Translations under genes and position numbers: made by a program | Assembly (NCBI GenBank): GCA_966211765.1 | Contig: CBIHOV010000020.1 | Span: 1-64,000, forward strand | Reading direction: 5' to 3' | Source of the DNA: Paraflavitalea sp966211765 | GTDB taxonomy: Bacteria > Bacteroidota > Bacteroidia > Chitinophagales > Chitinophagaceae | Length of the DNA: 64,000 nucleotides | The notes under the pieces: model-generated | The model's input: only the letters and a program-made list of their open reading frames with translations | What the model was told of the DNA's origin: nothing | Databases searched by the model: none | Part shown: positions 51,997 through 60,171 of the stretch, in pieces | Position numbering within the stretch: the first letter of the stretch is position 1 | Layout of the letters: each line of letters begins with the position of its first letter

Positions 51997-52407
51997 TTAG
52001 TCTCCGTAATACTCCACGAAAATCCTGGGGGTTTCATAGAGTTTGATGCAATGAAGCAATACTTCAGCGGGTAGATGGGGTTGCAATTGTTGCCAGATAG
52101 CCACGGCCAGGTTCTCCGTAGAACACATTTGACCCTGCATAAAATCTACATCCAGGTTCAGGTTCTTGTGATCCAATTTGTCCAGCACATACTTTTCTAT
52201 GAGCTTGCTGAGTTGTTTTACATCAAACAGAAAGCCAGTATCGGGATTGGGTTTGCCCTTGATGGTAACAAAAAGCTCGTAATTATGGCCATGCCAGTGT
52301 TCATTGGCGCATTTGCCAAAAACGGTTTCATTCTGCTCTTTGCTCCACTTGGGGTTGTACAGCTTATGGGCTGCATTAAAATGTTCAACACGGGTGAGGT
52401 ACACCAT
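51997..52407 (-). CDS. 6-pyruvoyl-tetrahydropterin synthase / QueD family protein (copy 2)
   Basis: 136 residues, clearly paralogous to copy 1 (shared HFNAAHxLYNPxW, FGKC, HGHNYEL, LDxLDHKNLNLD-like and FVEY end). Ligands His14, His39, His41 and Cys33 are intact, also with Cys-x5-HGH spacing. The middle (GFLFDVKQLSKLIEKYVLDKL) differs, so the two copies may have different partners or products. The gap to copy 1 is 125 bp. Divergent from mqnB, with a GC-rich hairpin in the shared upstream region. Confidence 0.9.
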   Translation of the reverse strand: MVYLTRVEHFNAAHKLYNPKWSKEQNETVFGKCANEHWHGHNYELFVTIKGKPNPDTGFLFDVKQLSKLIEKYVLDKLDHKNLNLDVDFMQGQMCSTENLAVAIWQQLQPHLPAEVLLHCIKLYETPRIFVEYYGD

Positions 52408-52448
52408 AGACCACCTTTATCAATTCAAAAATGCACAGGAATAATAAT

Positions 52449-52472
52449 CCCGGGGTACCAATGGCACCCGGG
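52449..52472. repeat. GC-rich hairpin between the PTPS copy 2 and mqnB genes
   Basis: CCCGGG at 52449-52454 pairs with CCCGGG at 52467-52472, extended inward with one bulge and one mismatch. It lies in the shared upstream region of two divergent genes, so it is not an ordinary terminator for either. Confidence 0.35.
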
Positions 52473-52529
52473 CTTTACAAAATCAGGCGCAAAGGTAATA
52501 TATGATGGGGATTTCAGGATATTTGCAGC

Positions 52530-53183
52530 ATGCATATCCTGTTAATAGCAGCCACAACCTTTGAAATACAGGCAGTTACTAATTTTTTACAGCACCAGGA
52601 ATACCCGTTGCCAGGGCATACAATAAGCATCCAGGTGACTGGCATTGGCAGTATGGCTACCACCTACCACCTCACCAAAAGCATCCGGGAAAAACGACCG
52701 GATTATGTGCTACAGGCAGGAATTGGAGGCAGTTTTTCCCAACATTTTCCGCCGGGCCGTGTGGTATTGATCGAAAAAGAGATGACGGGAGACCTTGGGG
52801 TGGAAGAAAATGGCGTATTCAAGGACCTGTTTGAAATGGGGCTGCAGCAGGATGGTGAGCATGCCACCACCTCAAAGTGGCTTGTGAACCCCTACACAGT
52901 AAACTGGGAAAACCAGGGCCTCGCACTGGTGAATGGGGTTACCGTGAATGAGATCACTACGCGGGCATCCCGCATTGAACAATTGCAACAAAATTATGCG
53001 GTAACTGTTGAATCAATGGAAGGGGCGGCTTTCCATTATGTATGCCTGCAGGAAGATATTCCTTTTTTACAGATCAGGAGCATTTCCAATTATGTGGGAG
53101 AAAGGGACAAGAAAGCCTGGAAGATAAAAGAAGCCATCACCGCCCTGAATGATCAGTTGATAAATATTTTTAAGACATTATGA
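52530..53183 (+). CDS. mqnB: Futalosine hydrolase
   Basis: 217 residues of the nucleoside phosphorylase fold (MTAN-like). It removes hypoxanthine from futalosine, or adenine from 6-amino-deoxyfutalosine, in the menaquinone pathway. MHILLIAATTFEIQAV, the VTGIGSMATTYHL and LQAGIGGSF glycine loops and the ESMEGAAFHYV segment with the catalytic acid are visible. It overlaps mqnD by 4 nt (ATGA), and the linked pair makes assignment to menaquinone synthesis, and not methylthioadenosine recycling, convincing. Confidence 0.93.
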   Translation: MHILLIAATTFEIQAVTNFLQHQEYPLPGHTISIQVTGIGSMATTYHLTKSIREKRPDYVLQAGIGGSFSQHFPPGRVVLIEKEMTGDLGVEENGVFKDLFEMGLQQDGEHATTSKWLVNPYTVNWENQGLALVNGVTVNEITTRASRIEQLQQNYAVTVESMEGAAFHYVCLQEDIPFLQIRSISNYVGERDKKAWKIKEAITALNDQLINIFKTL

Positions 53184-54010
53184 AACTTACACTGGGTTTT
53201 TCTCCCTGTCCAAATGATACCTTCATTTTTGACGCACTGGTCAATAGGAAGATCGATACAGGTGATATAGATGTGGAAGTGGTACTGGAAGATGTGCAAA
53301 CGCTCAATGAATGGGCCTTGCAGGGCAAGCTGGACATTACCAAGATAAGCTATGGCGTATTGCCGCTGGTGCTGGGATCTTACATCGTATTGCCGGCTGG
53401 TGGTGCGTTGGGGAAAGGTGTAGGCCCGCTATTGATCACCAATGCCGGTGGTATCACCGCTGGTGAAGTAAAAGATAGTACGATTGCAATACCTGGTGAA
53501 CATACGACTGCTCATATGTTGTTCTCGCTAGCTTTTCCGGAAGCTGGCAATAAACAATTTGTATTGTTTTCGCAGATTGAAGACTCCGTGATCCATGAAA
53601 AGGTAGATGCCGGTGTGATCATTCACGAGAACCGATTTACCTATCAGGATAAAGGACTTGTAAAGCTGATGGACCTGGGAGAATTCTGGGAAACAGAAAC
53701 GGGCAGTCCTATTCCACTGGGTGGCATTGTGATGAAAAGAACGTTTGACCGGTCATTACAGGAACGGGTTAATGCTTTGATACGGGCGAGTGTGGAATAT
53801 GCTTTTGCCCATTATCCGCATATTACCGACTATGTAAAACAGCACTCGCAGGAAATGAGCGAGGGGGTGATGCGCCAGCATATCGACCTGTATGTAAACA
53901 ACTATTCTATAGACCTGGGAGTTGATGGCAAAGCCGCTGTGCAACAGTTCCTGAACATATATACACGGGTACATAAGACCACATTACTTCCACAAGAGAT
54001 ATTTCTATAA
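53180..54010 (+). CDS. mqnD: 1,4-dihydroxy-6-naphthoate synthase
   Basis: 276 residues. It converts cyclic dehypoxanthinyl futalosine into 1,4-dihydroxy-6-naphthoate. The start LTLGFSPCPNDTFIFDAL is diagnostic, as are the KISYGVLPLVLGSY segment and the GEHTTAHMLF histidine region. The bi-lobed periplasmic-binding-protein fold lacks a signal peptide, so it is cytoplasmic. Overlaps mqnB; the other mqn genes are not in this window. Confidence 0.95.
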   Translation: MKLTLGFSPCPNDTFIFDALVNRKIDTGDIDVEVVLEDVQTLNEWALQGKLDITKISYGVLPLVLGSYIVLPAGGALGKGVGPLLITNAGGITAGEVKDSTIAIPGEHTTAHMLFSLAFPEAGNKQFVLFSQIEDSVIHEKVDAGVIIHENRFTYQDKGLVKLMDLGEFWETETGSPIPLGGIVMKRTFDRSLQERVNALIRASVEYAFAHYPHITDYVKQHSQEMSEGVMRQHIDLYVNNYSIDLGVDGKAAVQQFLNIYTRVHKTTLLPQEIFL

Positions 54011-54051
54011 AGGAAAAAGGCAGGCTCCTTTTAGGTAGAACAACGTAAGGA

Positions 54052-54119
54052 TTGCCCCTACAGGGCAAAAGAGAATTTGTCTACATTCATTTCTACAAAG
54101 CGATAACCCCTAAAGGGGT
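54052..54119. repeat. Small hairpins between mqnD and the photolyase gene
   Basis: TTGCCC (54052-54057) with GGGCAA (54063-54068), and ACCCC (54106-54110) with GGGGT (54115-54119). Both lie between convergent genes; one may terminate mqnD, but no T run follows. Confidence 0.4.
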
Positions 54120-54156
54120 AATAACAACCCTTCGACAGGATCAGGGTAACACTACC

Positions 54157-55473
54157 CTATTTCTTCAACGCTTTTGCATACACTTCGAGGCATCGTTTGC
54201 GGGCTGTATCATGCTCCACAATGGGCCGGGGATAGCTGAGCTCTTCCAGTTCCGGTACCCATTGACGAATATATTTGAGATCGGGATCAAACTTCTGAGT
54301 TTGCAAATAAGGATTGAATACGCGGAAATAGGGAGCAGCATCACAACCGCTGCCTGCAGCCCATTGCCATCCTCCGTTATTGGCCGCAAGGTCATAATCC
54401 AATAATTTCTCTGCAAAATATGCTTCGCCCCAACGCCAGTCAATCAATAGATGTTTGGATAGAAAGGAAGCAACGATCATCCGCACACGGTTATGCATGA
54501 AGCCCGTGGCATTCAGCTCGCGCATACCGGCATCCACAATAGGATAACCGGTTAGGCCCTGGCACCAGCGCTCGAACTCCTGTTCATTATTGCGCCAGCG
54601 GATATGTTCATATTCAGGTCGAAATGCTTTGCCTTTGCCTACCTGAGGAAAATGCCACAAGATCATATGGTAGAAATCACGCCAGATAAGTTCATTAAGG
54701 AAAGTATCACTAAGGCCGGCTGCCTTCTGTGCCAGCGTCCGGATGCTTAATGTTCCAAAGCGCAGATGCACCCCCAACCGCGAAGTACCCTGAATGGCCG
54801 GGTAATCGCGTTGTTCTTTGTATTTTCTGATCAGCTCTTCCCGCATCATCCTGGCCGGGAATAAGGTTTCAGATTCCCGAAAACCTATTGACTGCAGGGA
54901 AAGTATTTTTTGCGGGGTTTGCTTATAAAACTGCTGATGGTATTTTTTGACCGGGTAGCTTTTGAGGTGAAAATCAGTAAGTGTGGCCTTCCAACGCCTG
55001 CTGTAGGGTGTAAAAACTGTGTAGGGTTTACCATCCTCTTTCACCACTTCCGCTTTCTCAAAGATCACCTGGTCTTTATAGGTATGGAATGACACGCCTC
55101 TTTCGTTGAGGAGGAGGCGTACCCATTCATCCCTTTCCTGTGCATAGGGTTCATAATCGTGGTTGGTAAATACCTTTTGGATAGGGTATTTATCCAATAG
55201 CTTGCCAAATACTTCCTCCGGAGTGCCATGGTATACTTCAAGAGATGACCCCAGCTTCAGCAGACTCTCCTGCATATGTTCCAGTGCAGCATGTATAAAT
55301 GTAACCCGGCGATCGGCTTTCTCGTCGAGCTTATCCAGGATATTAGTGTCGAAAATGAATAGGGGAACAACCGGCAAGCCTTTTTTGAGGGCATGGTAAA
55401 GAGCGGCATTGTCATCAAGACGGAGATCTCGGCGAAACCAATGTATGCTGACGGGCGTTTTAGTATTGATCAT
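54157..55473 (-). CDS. phr: Deoxyribodipyrimidine photolyase / cryptochrome family protein
   Basis: 438 residues, a little shorter than E. coli Phr (472). N-terminal antenna domain SIHWFRRDLRLDDNAALYHAL; FAD domain with LIWRDFYHMILW, YPIVDAGMREL, GFMHNRVRMIVASFL and the diagnostic WAAGSGCDAAPYFRVFNP. Repairs cyclobutane pyrimidine dimers with blue light; a class I CPD enzyme is the best reading, but a cryptochrome-like or (6-4) role cannot be excluded by eye. It stands alone, converging on mqnD. Confidence 0.93.
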   Translation of the reverse strand: MINTKTPVSIHWFRRDLRLDDNAALYHALKKGLPVVPLFIFDTNILDKLDEKADRRVTFIHAALEHMQESLLKLGSSLEVYHGTPEEVFGKLLDKYPIQKVFTNHDYEPYAQERDEWVRLLLNERGVSFHTYKDQVIFEKAEVVKEDGKPYTVFTPYSRRWKATLTDFHLKSYPVKKYHQQFYKQTPQKILSLQSIGFRESETLFPARMMREELIRKYKEQRDYPAIQGTSRLGVHLRFGTLSIRTLAQKAAGLSDTFLNELIWRDFYHMILWHFPQVGKGKAFRPEYEHIRWRNNEQEFERWCQGLTGYPIVDAGMRELNATGFMHNRVRMIVASFLSKHLLIDWRWGEAYFAEKLLDYDLAANNGGWQWAAGSGCDAAPYFRVFNPYLQTQKFDPDLKYIRQWVPELEELSYPRPIVEHDTARKRCLEVYAKALKK

Positions 55474-55568
55474 TGGGGGTGAATATACTTACACGGTCAG
55501 TACCCTGTGAACTTGTGAAGCTGAAATTGAGTGAAAGCTGTTGAGGATTAAACAATACAAGGCTGCTT

Positions 55569-56408
55569 TCACGCCCACAACTTCTTTATGTATTGGTTAT
55601 AGAGCAAGGTGGTCAACTGTTTGCCGTATTCTTTATCCCTGTACCGGCCTATCCATTTGATGCCCTGGATGGCATTGGTGAGGAAGAGCTCATCGGCCTG
55701 TTCCACCATTTCGGGAGTAAGGGGTTCTTCGTGAACAGGGTATTGACCGGAGGTATTTTCAATCAGGTAGCGGCGCATCACCCCTCCTACCCCTGCTTCC
55801 GACAAGGGTGGCGTAAACAACCGGCCGTCCTTTACCCAAAAGACGTTGGCAATGGTAGCATCACAAACCCGGCCTGCTGTATTGAGCAGGAGGCAATCAT
55901 TGAGCCTGTTTTGTCTGGCATACAGGGCTGCCAGCACATAGGGCAGGTAATTGTTGGATTTGATATTGGCCAGCACATCAAAATGCTTACGGGCTTCGTG
56001 GTATATATCTATTACCAGGCCATTCTCCTGGAGGCCTCGGGGTACTTCCAGCGGCCAGGCCTCAATAATCACCTGGGGTGCGTGGTTCTCCACATCATAC
56101 AAGCCGCCATTTCCGCGCACAATATTCAGTCTTATCCGGGCAGCCTGTTGGATGGCCATTCTATGGCAAAGAGCCAGGGTCGCTTCTGACAGGTATGCAG
56201 GGGTGAATAAAGGAGGACATTGAAATTGCAATATGGAGAGGCCCTGAAACAGGCGGTCAAAATGGAGATCCTGCAATACAATACGACCATTCACCACGCG
56301 CATGGTCTCAAACAGACCGTCGCCGTAGCGAAGACCACGATTTCCTGCGGAGACCAGGGGGTCGTCCGCAGGAAGTATTTTGCCATTAAAATGAATGTAT
56401 TTGTTCAC
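55569..56408 (-). CDS. Class IV aminotransferase (ADC lyase/BCAT-like)
   Basis: 279 residues with a GTG start at 56406-56408. The fold-type IV motifs are visible: YGDGLFETMRV near the start, an Arg-rich HFDRLFQGL, the PLP Lys in NIKSNNYLPYVLAA (about residue 150), then the phosphate-binding loop LLLNTAGRVCDATIANVFWV and LSEAGVGGVMRRYL. Could be 4-amino-4-deoxychorismate lyase (folate) or a branched-chain or D-amino-acid aminotransferase; the short length favours the first. It overlaps the response-regulator gene by one base and is probably co-translated with it. Confidence 0.88.
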   Translation of the reverse strand: MNKYIHFNGKILPADDPLVSAGNRGLRYGDGLFETMRVVNGRIVLQDLHFDRLFQGLSILQFQCPPLFTPAYLSEATLALCHRMAIQQAARIRLNIVRGNGGLYDVENHAPQVIIEAWPLEVPRGLQENGLVIDIYHEARKHFDVLANIKSNNYLPYVLAALYARQNRLNDCLLLNTAGRVCDATIANVFWVKDGRLFTPPLSEAGVGGVMRRYLIENTSGQYPVHEEPLTPEMVEQADELFLTNAIQGIKWIGRYRDKEYGKQLTTLLYNQYIKKLWA

Positions 56409-57076
56409 TATTGGGGTTGGTCAATGATGCCATTTTTAACTGCATACATGACTAGCCCGGCCATGGATTTGGCTCCGGTCTTAGTTTTAAGTTTATCGCG
56501 AATAGCTTCTACTGTGCGGGGGCTGATCTCTACAATATCGGCAATCTCTTTGGTGGTCTTTTCCTCGCACATCAGCTTCAGCACCCGTGTTTCTTTATCA
56601 GACAGGTTCACTTCCTGGGGACTGGCCAGGTCGGTCCGCTTGGTACGCAGGCCGGTCAGCAGGGCTTTATTGGTCAGTTCATTGAAGAAGAATTCCTGTT
56701 CGTAGCAAGTTTTGATGGCCTGGTAGATCGTTTCAGAATCCGAATTCTTGGTGAGGTAGGAATTGGCGCCAATTTCCATGAGTTTGCTGATCATAGAATG
56801 GTCATTGTGCATGGAAAGGATGATAACTTTTGCATCGGGGCGCACTTTCCTGATCTCGGGGAGGGTCTGGATGCCATCCATAATGGGCATCTGAATGTCG
56901 AGTAATATAACGTCGGGCTCAATGTGTTTGAGGAGGTTCAGCAGTTGCATTCCGTTGTCTGCTTCGGCAATCAATTCCACGTCCCTCTTGGAAGAAAGGG
57001 AGGTTTTGACCCCTGCCCGGAAGAGGGCATGGTCATCCGCAATAGCTACTTTGATCACCTTATCAATGTTTTTCAT
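56408..57076 (-). CDS. NarL/FixJ-type response regulator
   Basis: 222 residues. Receiver domain about 8-125 with the acidic pair (IADDHALFRAGV), phosphoacceptor Asp60 in VILLDIQMP, Ser/Thr in ILSMHNDH and Lys in YLTKNSD. The C-terminal LuxR-type helix-turn-helix is about 155-215 (LSDKETRVLKLMCEEKTTKEIA, in pieces, PRTVEAIRDKLKTKTGAKS). No sensor kinase gene is adjacent, so its partner is elsewhere. It heads a two-gene unit with the class IV aminotransferase; TATATTTT on minus just upstream may be its -7 box. Confidence 0.95.
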   Translation of the reverse strand: MKNIDKVIKVAIADDHALFRAGVKTSLSSKRDVELIAEADNGMQLLNLLKHIEPDVILLDIQMPIMDGIQTLPEIRKVRPDAKVIILSMHNDHSMISKLMEIGANSYLTKNSDSETIYQAIKTCYEQEFFFNELTNKALLTGLRTKRTDLASPQEVNLSDKETRVLKLMCEEKTTKEIADIVEISPRTVEAIRDKLKTKTGAKSMAGLVMYAVKNGIIDQPQ

Positions 57077-57309
57077 TCGGGTTGTATTTTAAAATATAAG
57101 GGGTACGGCCCAATTCAGCGAACAAAATGCGAAAAATTCGTGAGAAATACTATAGGATATTTACGAAATTATACTAATTAATAATATAGCCTAAACTATT
57201 TTTAAATAGGACAATTACGATTGAATTTAAGGTGTTTTTTCAATACCTGCTGGGTTTGTTACGATGGGAGTAGTAAAAACTGAAATGTTAAAATGAAGCA
57301 AATGTGCTC

Positions 57310-57340
57310 TTGTCCACATAGTTATCCACAATTACTTTTG
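57310..57340 (+). promoter_or_regulatory. Consensus-like promoter in the gene-free region, overlapping two DnaA-box-like sites
   Basis: TTG (57310-57312), 20-bp spacer... then TACTTTTG (57333-57340), an exact TAnnTTTG box. The spacer holds TTGTCCACA (57310-57318) and TTATCCACA (57322-57330), the second being a perfect DnaA box. Transcription would run plus from about 57345. Confidence 0.5.
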
Positions 57341-57344
57341 TTGC

Positions 57345-57732
57345 AGAAGTTGATTGACGAGGATTAGCAACCTCAGACCGTCCAATGTCCTTAAAATAAC
57401 CGTCCAGAAAGAATTCTAATATTCTATGAAGCCAGCTAAAATCCAATGTCAGTCAACTTTCTTTTCCTTTGATGCCTGTTAAGTAGTAACCCATACCTAA
57501 CCATAAAGGCGATCACACCCTTTGAAATCCAAGTTATTTTAGATCTAATATCCTGATAAAACCGACCACCCAACTTGTTGTGAAACAACCGAACCTAATC
57601 CATTCCTGTGAAAAAGAACCGTTTAAAATCCAAATGATCCAGGAAAAACCAGAAAGGTTAACGAGCCCCTGAGATGAAAATTTTTTTTGCGTGAAAAGGC
57701 GATGCCGAGAGGTGTCGTCTTTTTCTTTTTTA
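57345..57732 (+). ncRNA. Candidate non-coding transcript of about 390 nt
   Basis: Bounded by a good promoter (57310-57340) and a 13-bp hairpin with a T run (57694-57732), with no open frame of useful length on plus in between. It does not show tmRNA, RNase P or SRP RNA signatures that I can recognise. This is inference from boundaries only. Confidence 0.35.
57694..57732 (+). terminator. Terminator-like hairpin in the gene-free region
   Basis: Stem AAAAGGCGATGCC (57694-57706) with GGTGTCGTCTTTT (57711-57723), three wobble pairs and a GAGA loop, then a long T-rich run to 57732. The orientation is plus strand. Confidence 0.7.
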
Positions 57733-57752
57733 GGCCCACCGTAAGGGACCTT

Positions 57753-57974
57753 GTTATGGCCAAAGTCGTACCTCGTTCTGGTCTTGTTCGGGATTCGCTT
57801 AGGCGTGAGCGCTTTATCTTCGAAAAAGGTCATAACCAGCCCCTGCCAAACCCGGCTATGGGGCGGTCATGACTTGGCTGAAATATGGGTGGGATGAATA
57901 CCCCTTTGGAATTAGGGTCAATTACATTGCCCCGATCTTAAAGGTAACGATTACGAGACCTTTAAAACCCGGGG
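57753..57974. other. Helix-rich block, possible structured RNA
   Basis: Inverted repeats: 57753-57761 with 57828-57836 (one wobble), enclosing CGCTTA/TGAGCG; 57839-57843 with 57860-57864 plus an inner GCC/GGC; and CCCCG (57930-57934) plus TTAAAGGT (57938-57945) with ACCTTTAA (57958-57965) plus CGGGG (57970-57974). No T run follows. Confidence 0.35.
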
Positions 57975-58072
57975 AGACTCATTGAGTATTTTGCATTGTT
58001 ATTGTTCCATATCAATGCCCTCACACTATTATTGCGAATAGCTGAGTTGTCTGTTATGTTATTAAAACCGTT

Positions 58073-59407
58073 TTACTGCACTATTACCCGCGAACGGCCA
58101 ACAACGGCGCCCTGTGCATTTCGCACGGCAACCATGTACATACCGGCAGCATGCTGCCCAGGTAATTCCAACTGCAGGAAATTGATGCCTGCCTGCGCTG
58201 CATAGGAACGCTGGCTGATAACACTTCCCTGACTATTGTATACGGAGAAATGATACACTTCGCCGGCAGGTGTTTCCAATTGCACAGGAATAGTCTTGCT
58301 AACGAGCGTAGGAATGGTAACCGTTAAAGCACCGCCTGCATGGTTAATACCAATGATCCGTGAATAGCCTACACTGCCACTGGTACTGGTTTGTTGCAAC
58401 TTGTAGTATACACGGCCAGTAGCTCTTGTTCTATCTAAAAAAGTATAATTCTTTACATCCTGCTGTACATTCACTTTACCAATATTTTCCCAACTCACGC
58501 CATCTCTACTTCTTAGTACGGTATAATGTTGTACATCTTTTTCATCGGCCGTGGCCCAATCGAGGTTGACGCCTTCAGTTACTGTTTTAGCCGTAAAAGC
58601 AACAATCCTAACGGGCAGGGTTATTAGGTCTGTATTGAAAAAGGATTTAAAGTAAATACAGGTATGCCGTACATCGGTGGCAGACTTGGTAGAGATAGAA
58701 CCGTTTCGATAGTTGATGGTGCTAACATTGGAAAAGTTCATCTGGAACATATACTTCCTTTCTGAAGTATCGATGTTTGGTACAGTAGATACATTACCTG
58801 TAGCATGTGAATTGACACCATCAAAAGAAACAGTAAGGTTGGTATTGGGATCAACTGCATAAGCGCCGGGCGTAGAAGCCACAATAAATTCTTTCAACCT
58901 GCCGCCATCACCATCAATGTCAACCGCCGTAATGGCAAGACAGGGTAATATGGTATCCGTCATGGTACCAGCTTTCTTGAAAGTAATTTTCCAATCGAGG
59001 TAAGAAGTGCCGCTTCCGCCCGCTGTTACATAGGGCTGCCAGGCATCCATATACCCCTGGGTGGTGTTGTCCATATCATTGAGAGCAGCACCTCCAATAA
59101 GGCCCATGATCTGAATGGTAGCATCTACACCGGTAGTAACATTGGAAAACTTGTAAATAGCACCAACCTGCCGGGCGGTCCCGCCAATAAGTGTGGGCGT
59201 TTTAAAAGTCATGGAAGGTGGTATACACTGTGCTGATGCCACCGACGAAAGCAGCATGGAGCTTACAAGTACAATACCATATAGATAATAGAAGCGCCTG
59301 GAACAGGCACGATAAGGCACAATGAGAGAATAGAGGACATGAGTACAGTTAGGGTACATAGGGTTGAATTTAATCACGGAATCTGGAACAAGATTATAAA
59401 AAAACAT
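58073..59407 (-). CDS. Secreted protein with C-terminal type IX (type A) sorting domain
   Basis: 444 residues. A hydrophobic segment ending SSVASAQ (about residue 60) is the signal peptide; because the first 16 residues look unlike a signal, a later ATG at 59357-59359 is equally plausible. The middle is an unrecognised beta-rich domain (DIDGDGGRLKEF, SERKYMFQMNFSNV). Residues about 265-360 have the stalk seen in type IX cargo (LDWATADEKDVQHYTVLRS, VYYKLQQTS), and the last 80 residues (PVQLETPAGEVYHFSVYN, GMYMVAVRNAQG) match the type A sorting domain. A likely surface or secreted client of SprA. Confidence 0.85.
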   Translation of the reverse strand: MFFYNLVPDSVIKFNPMYPNCTHVLYSLIVPYRACSRRFYYLYGIVLVSSMLLSSVASAQCIPPSMTFKTPTLIGGTARQVGAIYKFSNVTTGVDATIQIMGLIGGAALNDMDNTTQGYMDAWQPYVTAGGSGTSYLDWKITFKKAGTMTDTILPCLAITAVDIDGDGGRLKEFIVASTPGAYAVDPNTNLTVSFDGVNSHATGNVSTVPNIDTSERKYMFQMNFSNVSTINYRNGSISTKSATDVRHTCIYFKSFFNTDLITLPVRIVAFTAKTVTEGVNLDWATADEKDVQHYTVLRSRDGVSWENIGKVNVQQDVKNYTFLDRTRATGRVYYKLQQTSTSGSVGYSRIIGINHAGGALTVTIPTLVSKTIPVQLETPAGEVYHFSVYNSQGSVISQRSYAAQAGINFLQLELPGQHAAGMYMVAVRNAQGAVVGRSRVIVQ

Positions 59408-59552
59408 TTATTAAAAGAAGTAAAACACCGTGAATGTTTACAACTGTTTTATCCTTATGGTATTACTACGACATAAGGTTATAAGGCAACATATCTAATG
59501 CCGTTATTTACAATGGTTATAATAAAAAGATAAACGCTGTAGCAGATATTAC

Positions 59553-59560
59553 TAACTTTA
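59553..59560 (+). promoter_or_regulatory. -7-like box of the GNAT gene
   Basis: TAACTTTA, one base from TAnnTTTG, ends 5 nt before the ATG at 59566. Confidence 0.35.
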
Positions 59561-59565
59561 TCCAT

Positions 59566-60093
59566 ATGCTTTATGAAGTAGAAGAAACAGGACATCCCGC
59601 TTTGCCATTTATACAAGTATTGTATGAATCTTCATTCCCTTTTCGGGAAAGAAGAGAATGGCATCAGGTATTAACCTTACTATCGCAGGAGTCTATGCGG
59701 TTAATGGTGGTCGTAGAAGAAAGTACTTATGTAGGTTTTGCTATCGTATGGAAAATTGGTTCCTGGCATTTCGTAGAGCACCTGGCGATTGATCCCGAAC
59801 AAAGAGGAAAGCAATATGGCAGTCAGGTAATGAATGAGATCATTGACTATGCGCAGCATCGTATCATTCTTGAAGTAGAACCAGGCAATGATGAAATAGC
59901 AAATCGACGTATCCGTTTTTACGAAAAGCTTGGCTTGCACCTTGTACCATTTGCTTACCAGCAGCCTCCTTACAGGTTGGGTGAAGAACCTATACCCATG
60001 CAACTGATGAGTATGCCTGCCATTGAGAGCGCCAGTAAGCTGGGAGGCATTGCACAGGTGATCAAAGCCACGGTTTATGAGGCCTTTTACTGA
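59566..60093 (+). CDS. GNAT-family N-acetyltransferase
   Basis: 175 residues. The acetyl-CoA motif is visible as EQRGKQYGSQVMNEI (R/Q-x-x-G-x-G/A form) with the preceding strand HFVEHLAIDPE and the later ILEVEPGNDEIANRRIRFYEKLGL. The body is that of a stand-alone GNAT; the acceptor is unknown. Divergent from the type IX cargo gene. The C-terminal 30 residues (SMPAIESASKLGGIAQVIKA) are an extra helical tail. Confidence 0.88.
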   Translation: MLYEVEETGHPALPFIQVLYESSFPFRERREWHQVLTLLSQESMRLMVVVEESTYVGFAIVWKIGSWHFVEHLAIDPEQRGKQYGSQVMNEIIDYAQHRIILEVEPGNDEIANRRIRFYEKLGLHLVPFAYQQPPYRLGEEPIPMQLMSMPAIESASKLGGIAQVIKATVYEAFY

Positions 60094-60171
60094 TCACATC
60101 CCTAATAATACTGTAACTGATACGCTCTCTTTTCCATTGAGGATTAGCCTCTTTTTTTTATATTGTGCCAC

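Larger units (their letters stand above)
57077..58072. other. Gene-free region of about 1 kb
   Basis: The longest stretch without a convincing protein gene. It holds a promoter, two DnaA-box-like sequences, a terminator and a helix-rich block, described separately. The open frames within it (57534-57833 minus, 57687-57872 plus) show no domain or signal that I recognise. Confidence 0.6.

Noticed and set aside
57345..57732. tmRNA, RNase P RNA or SRP RNA
   Set aside because: The conserved cores of these RNAs could not be found on either strand.
57534..57833. 99-codon open frame on minus in the gene-free region
   Set aside because: No recognised domain, no signal peptide, overlaps a terminator hairpin and a second open frame on plus; composition looks like non-coding DNA.
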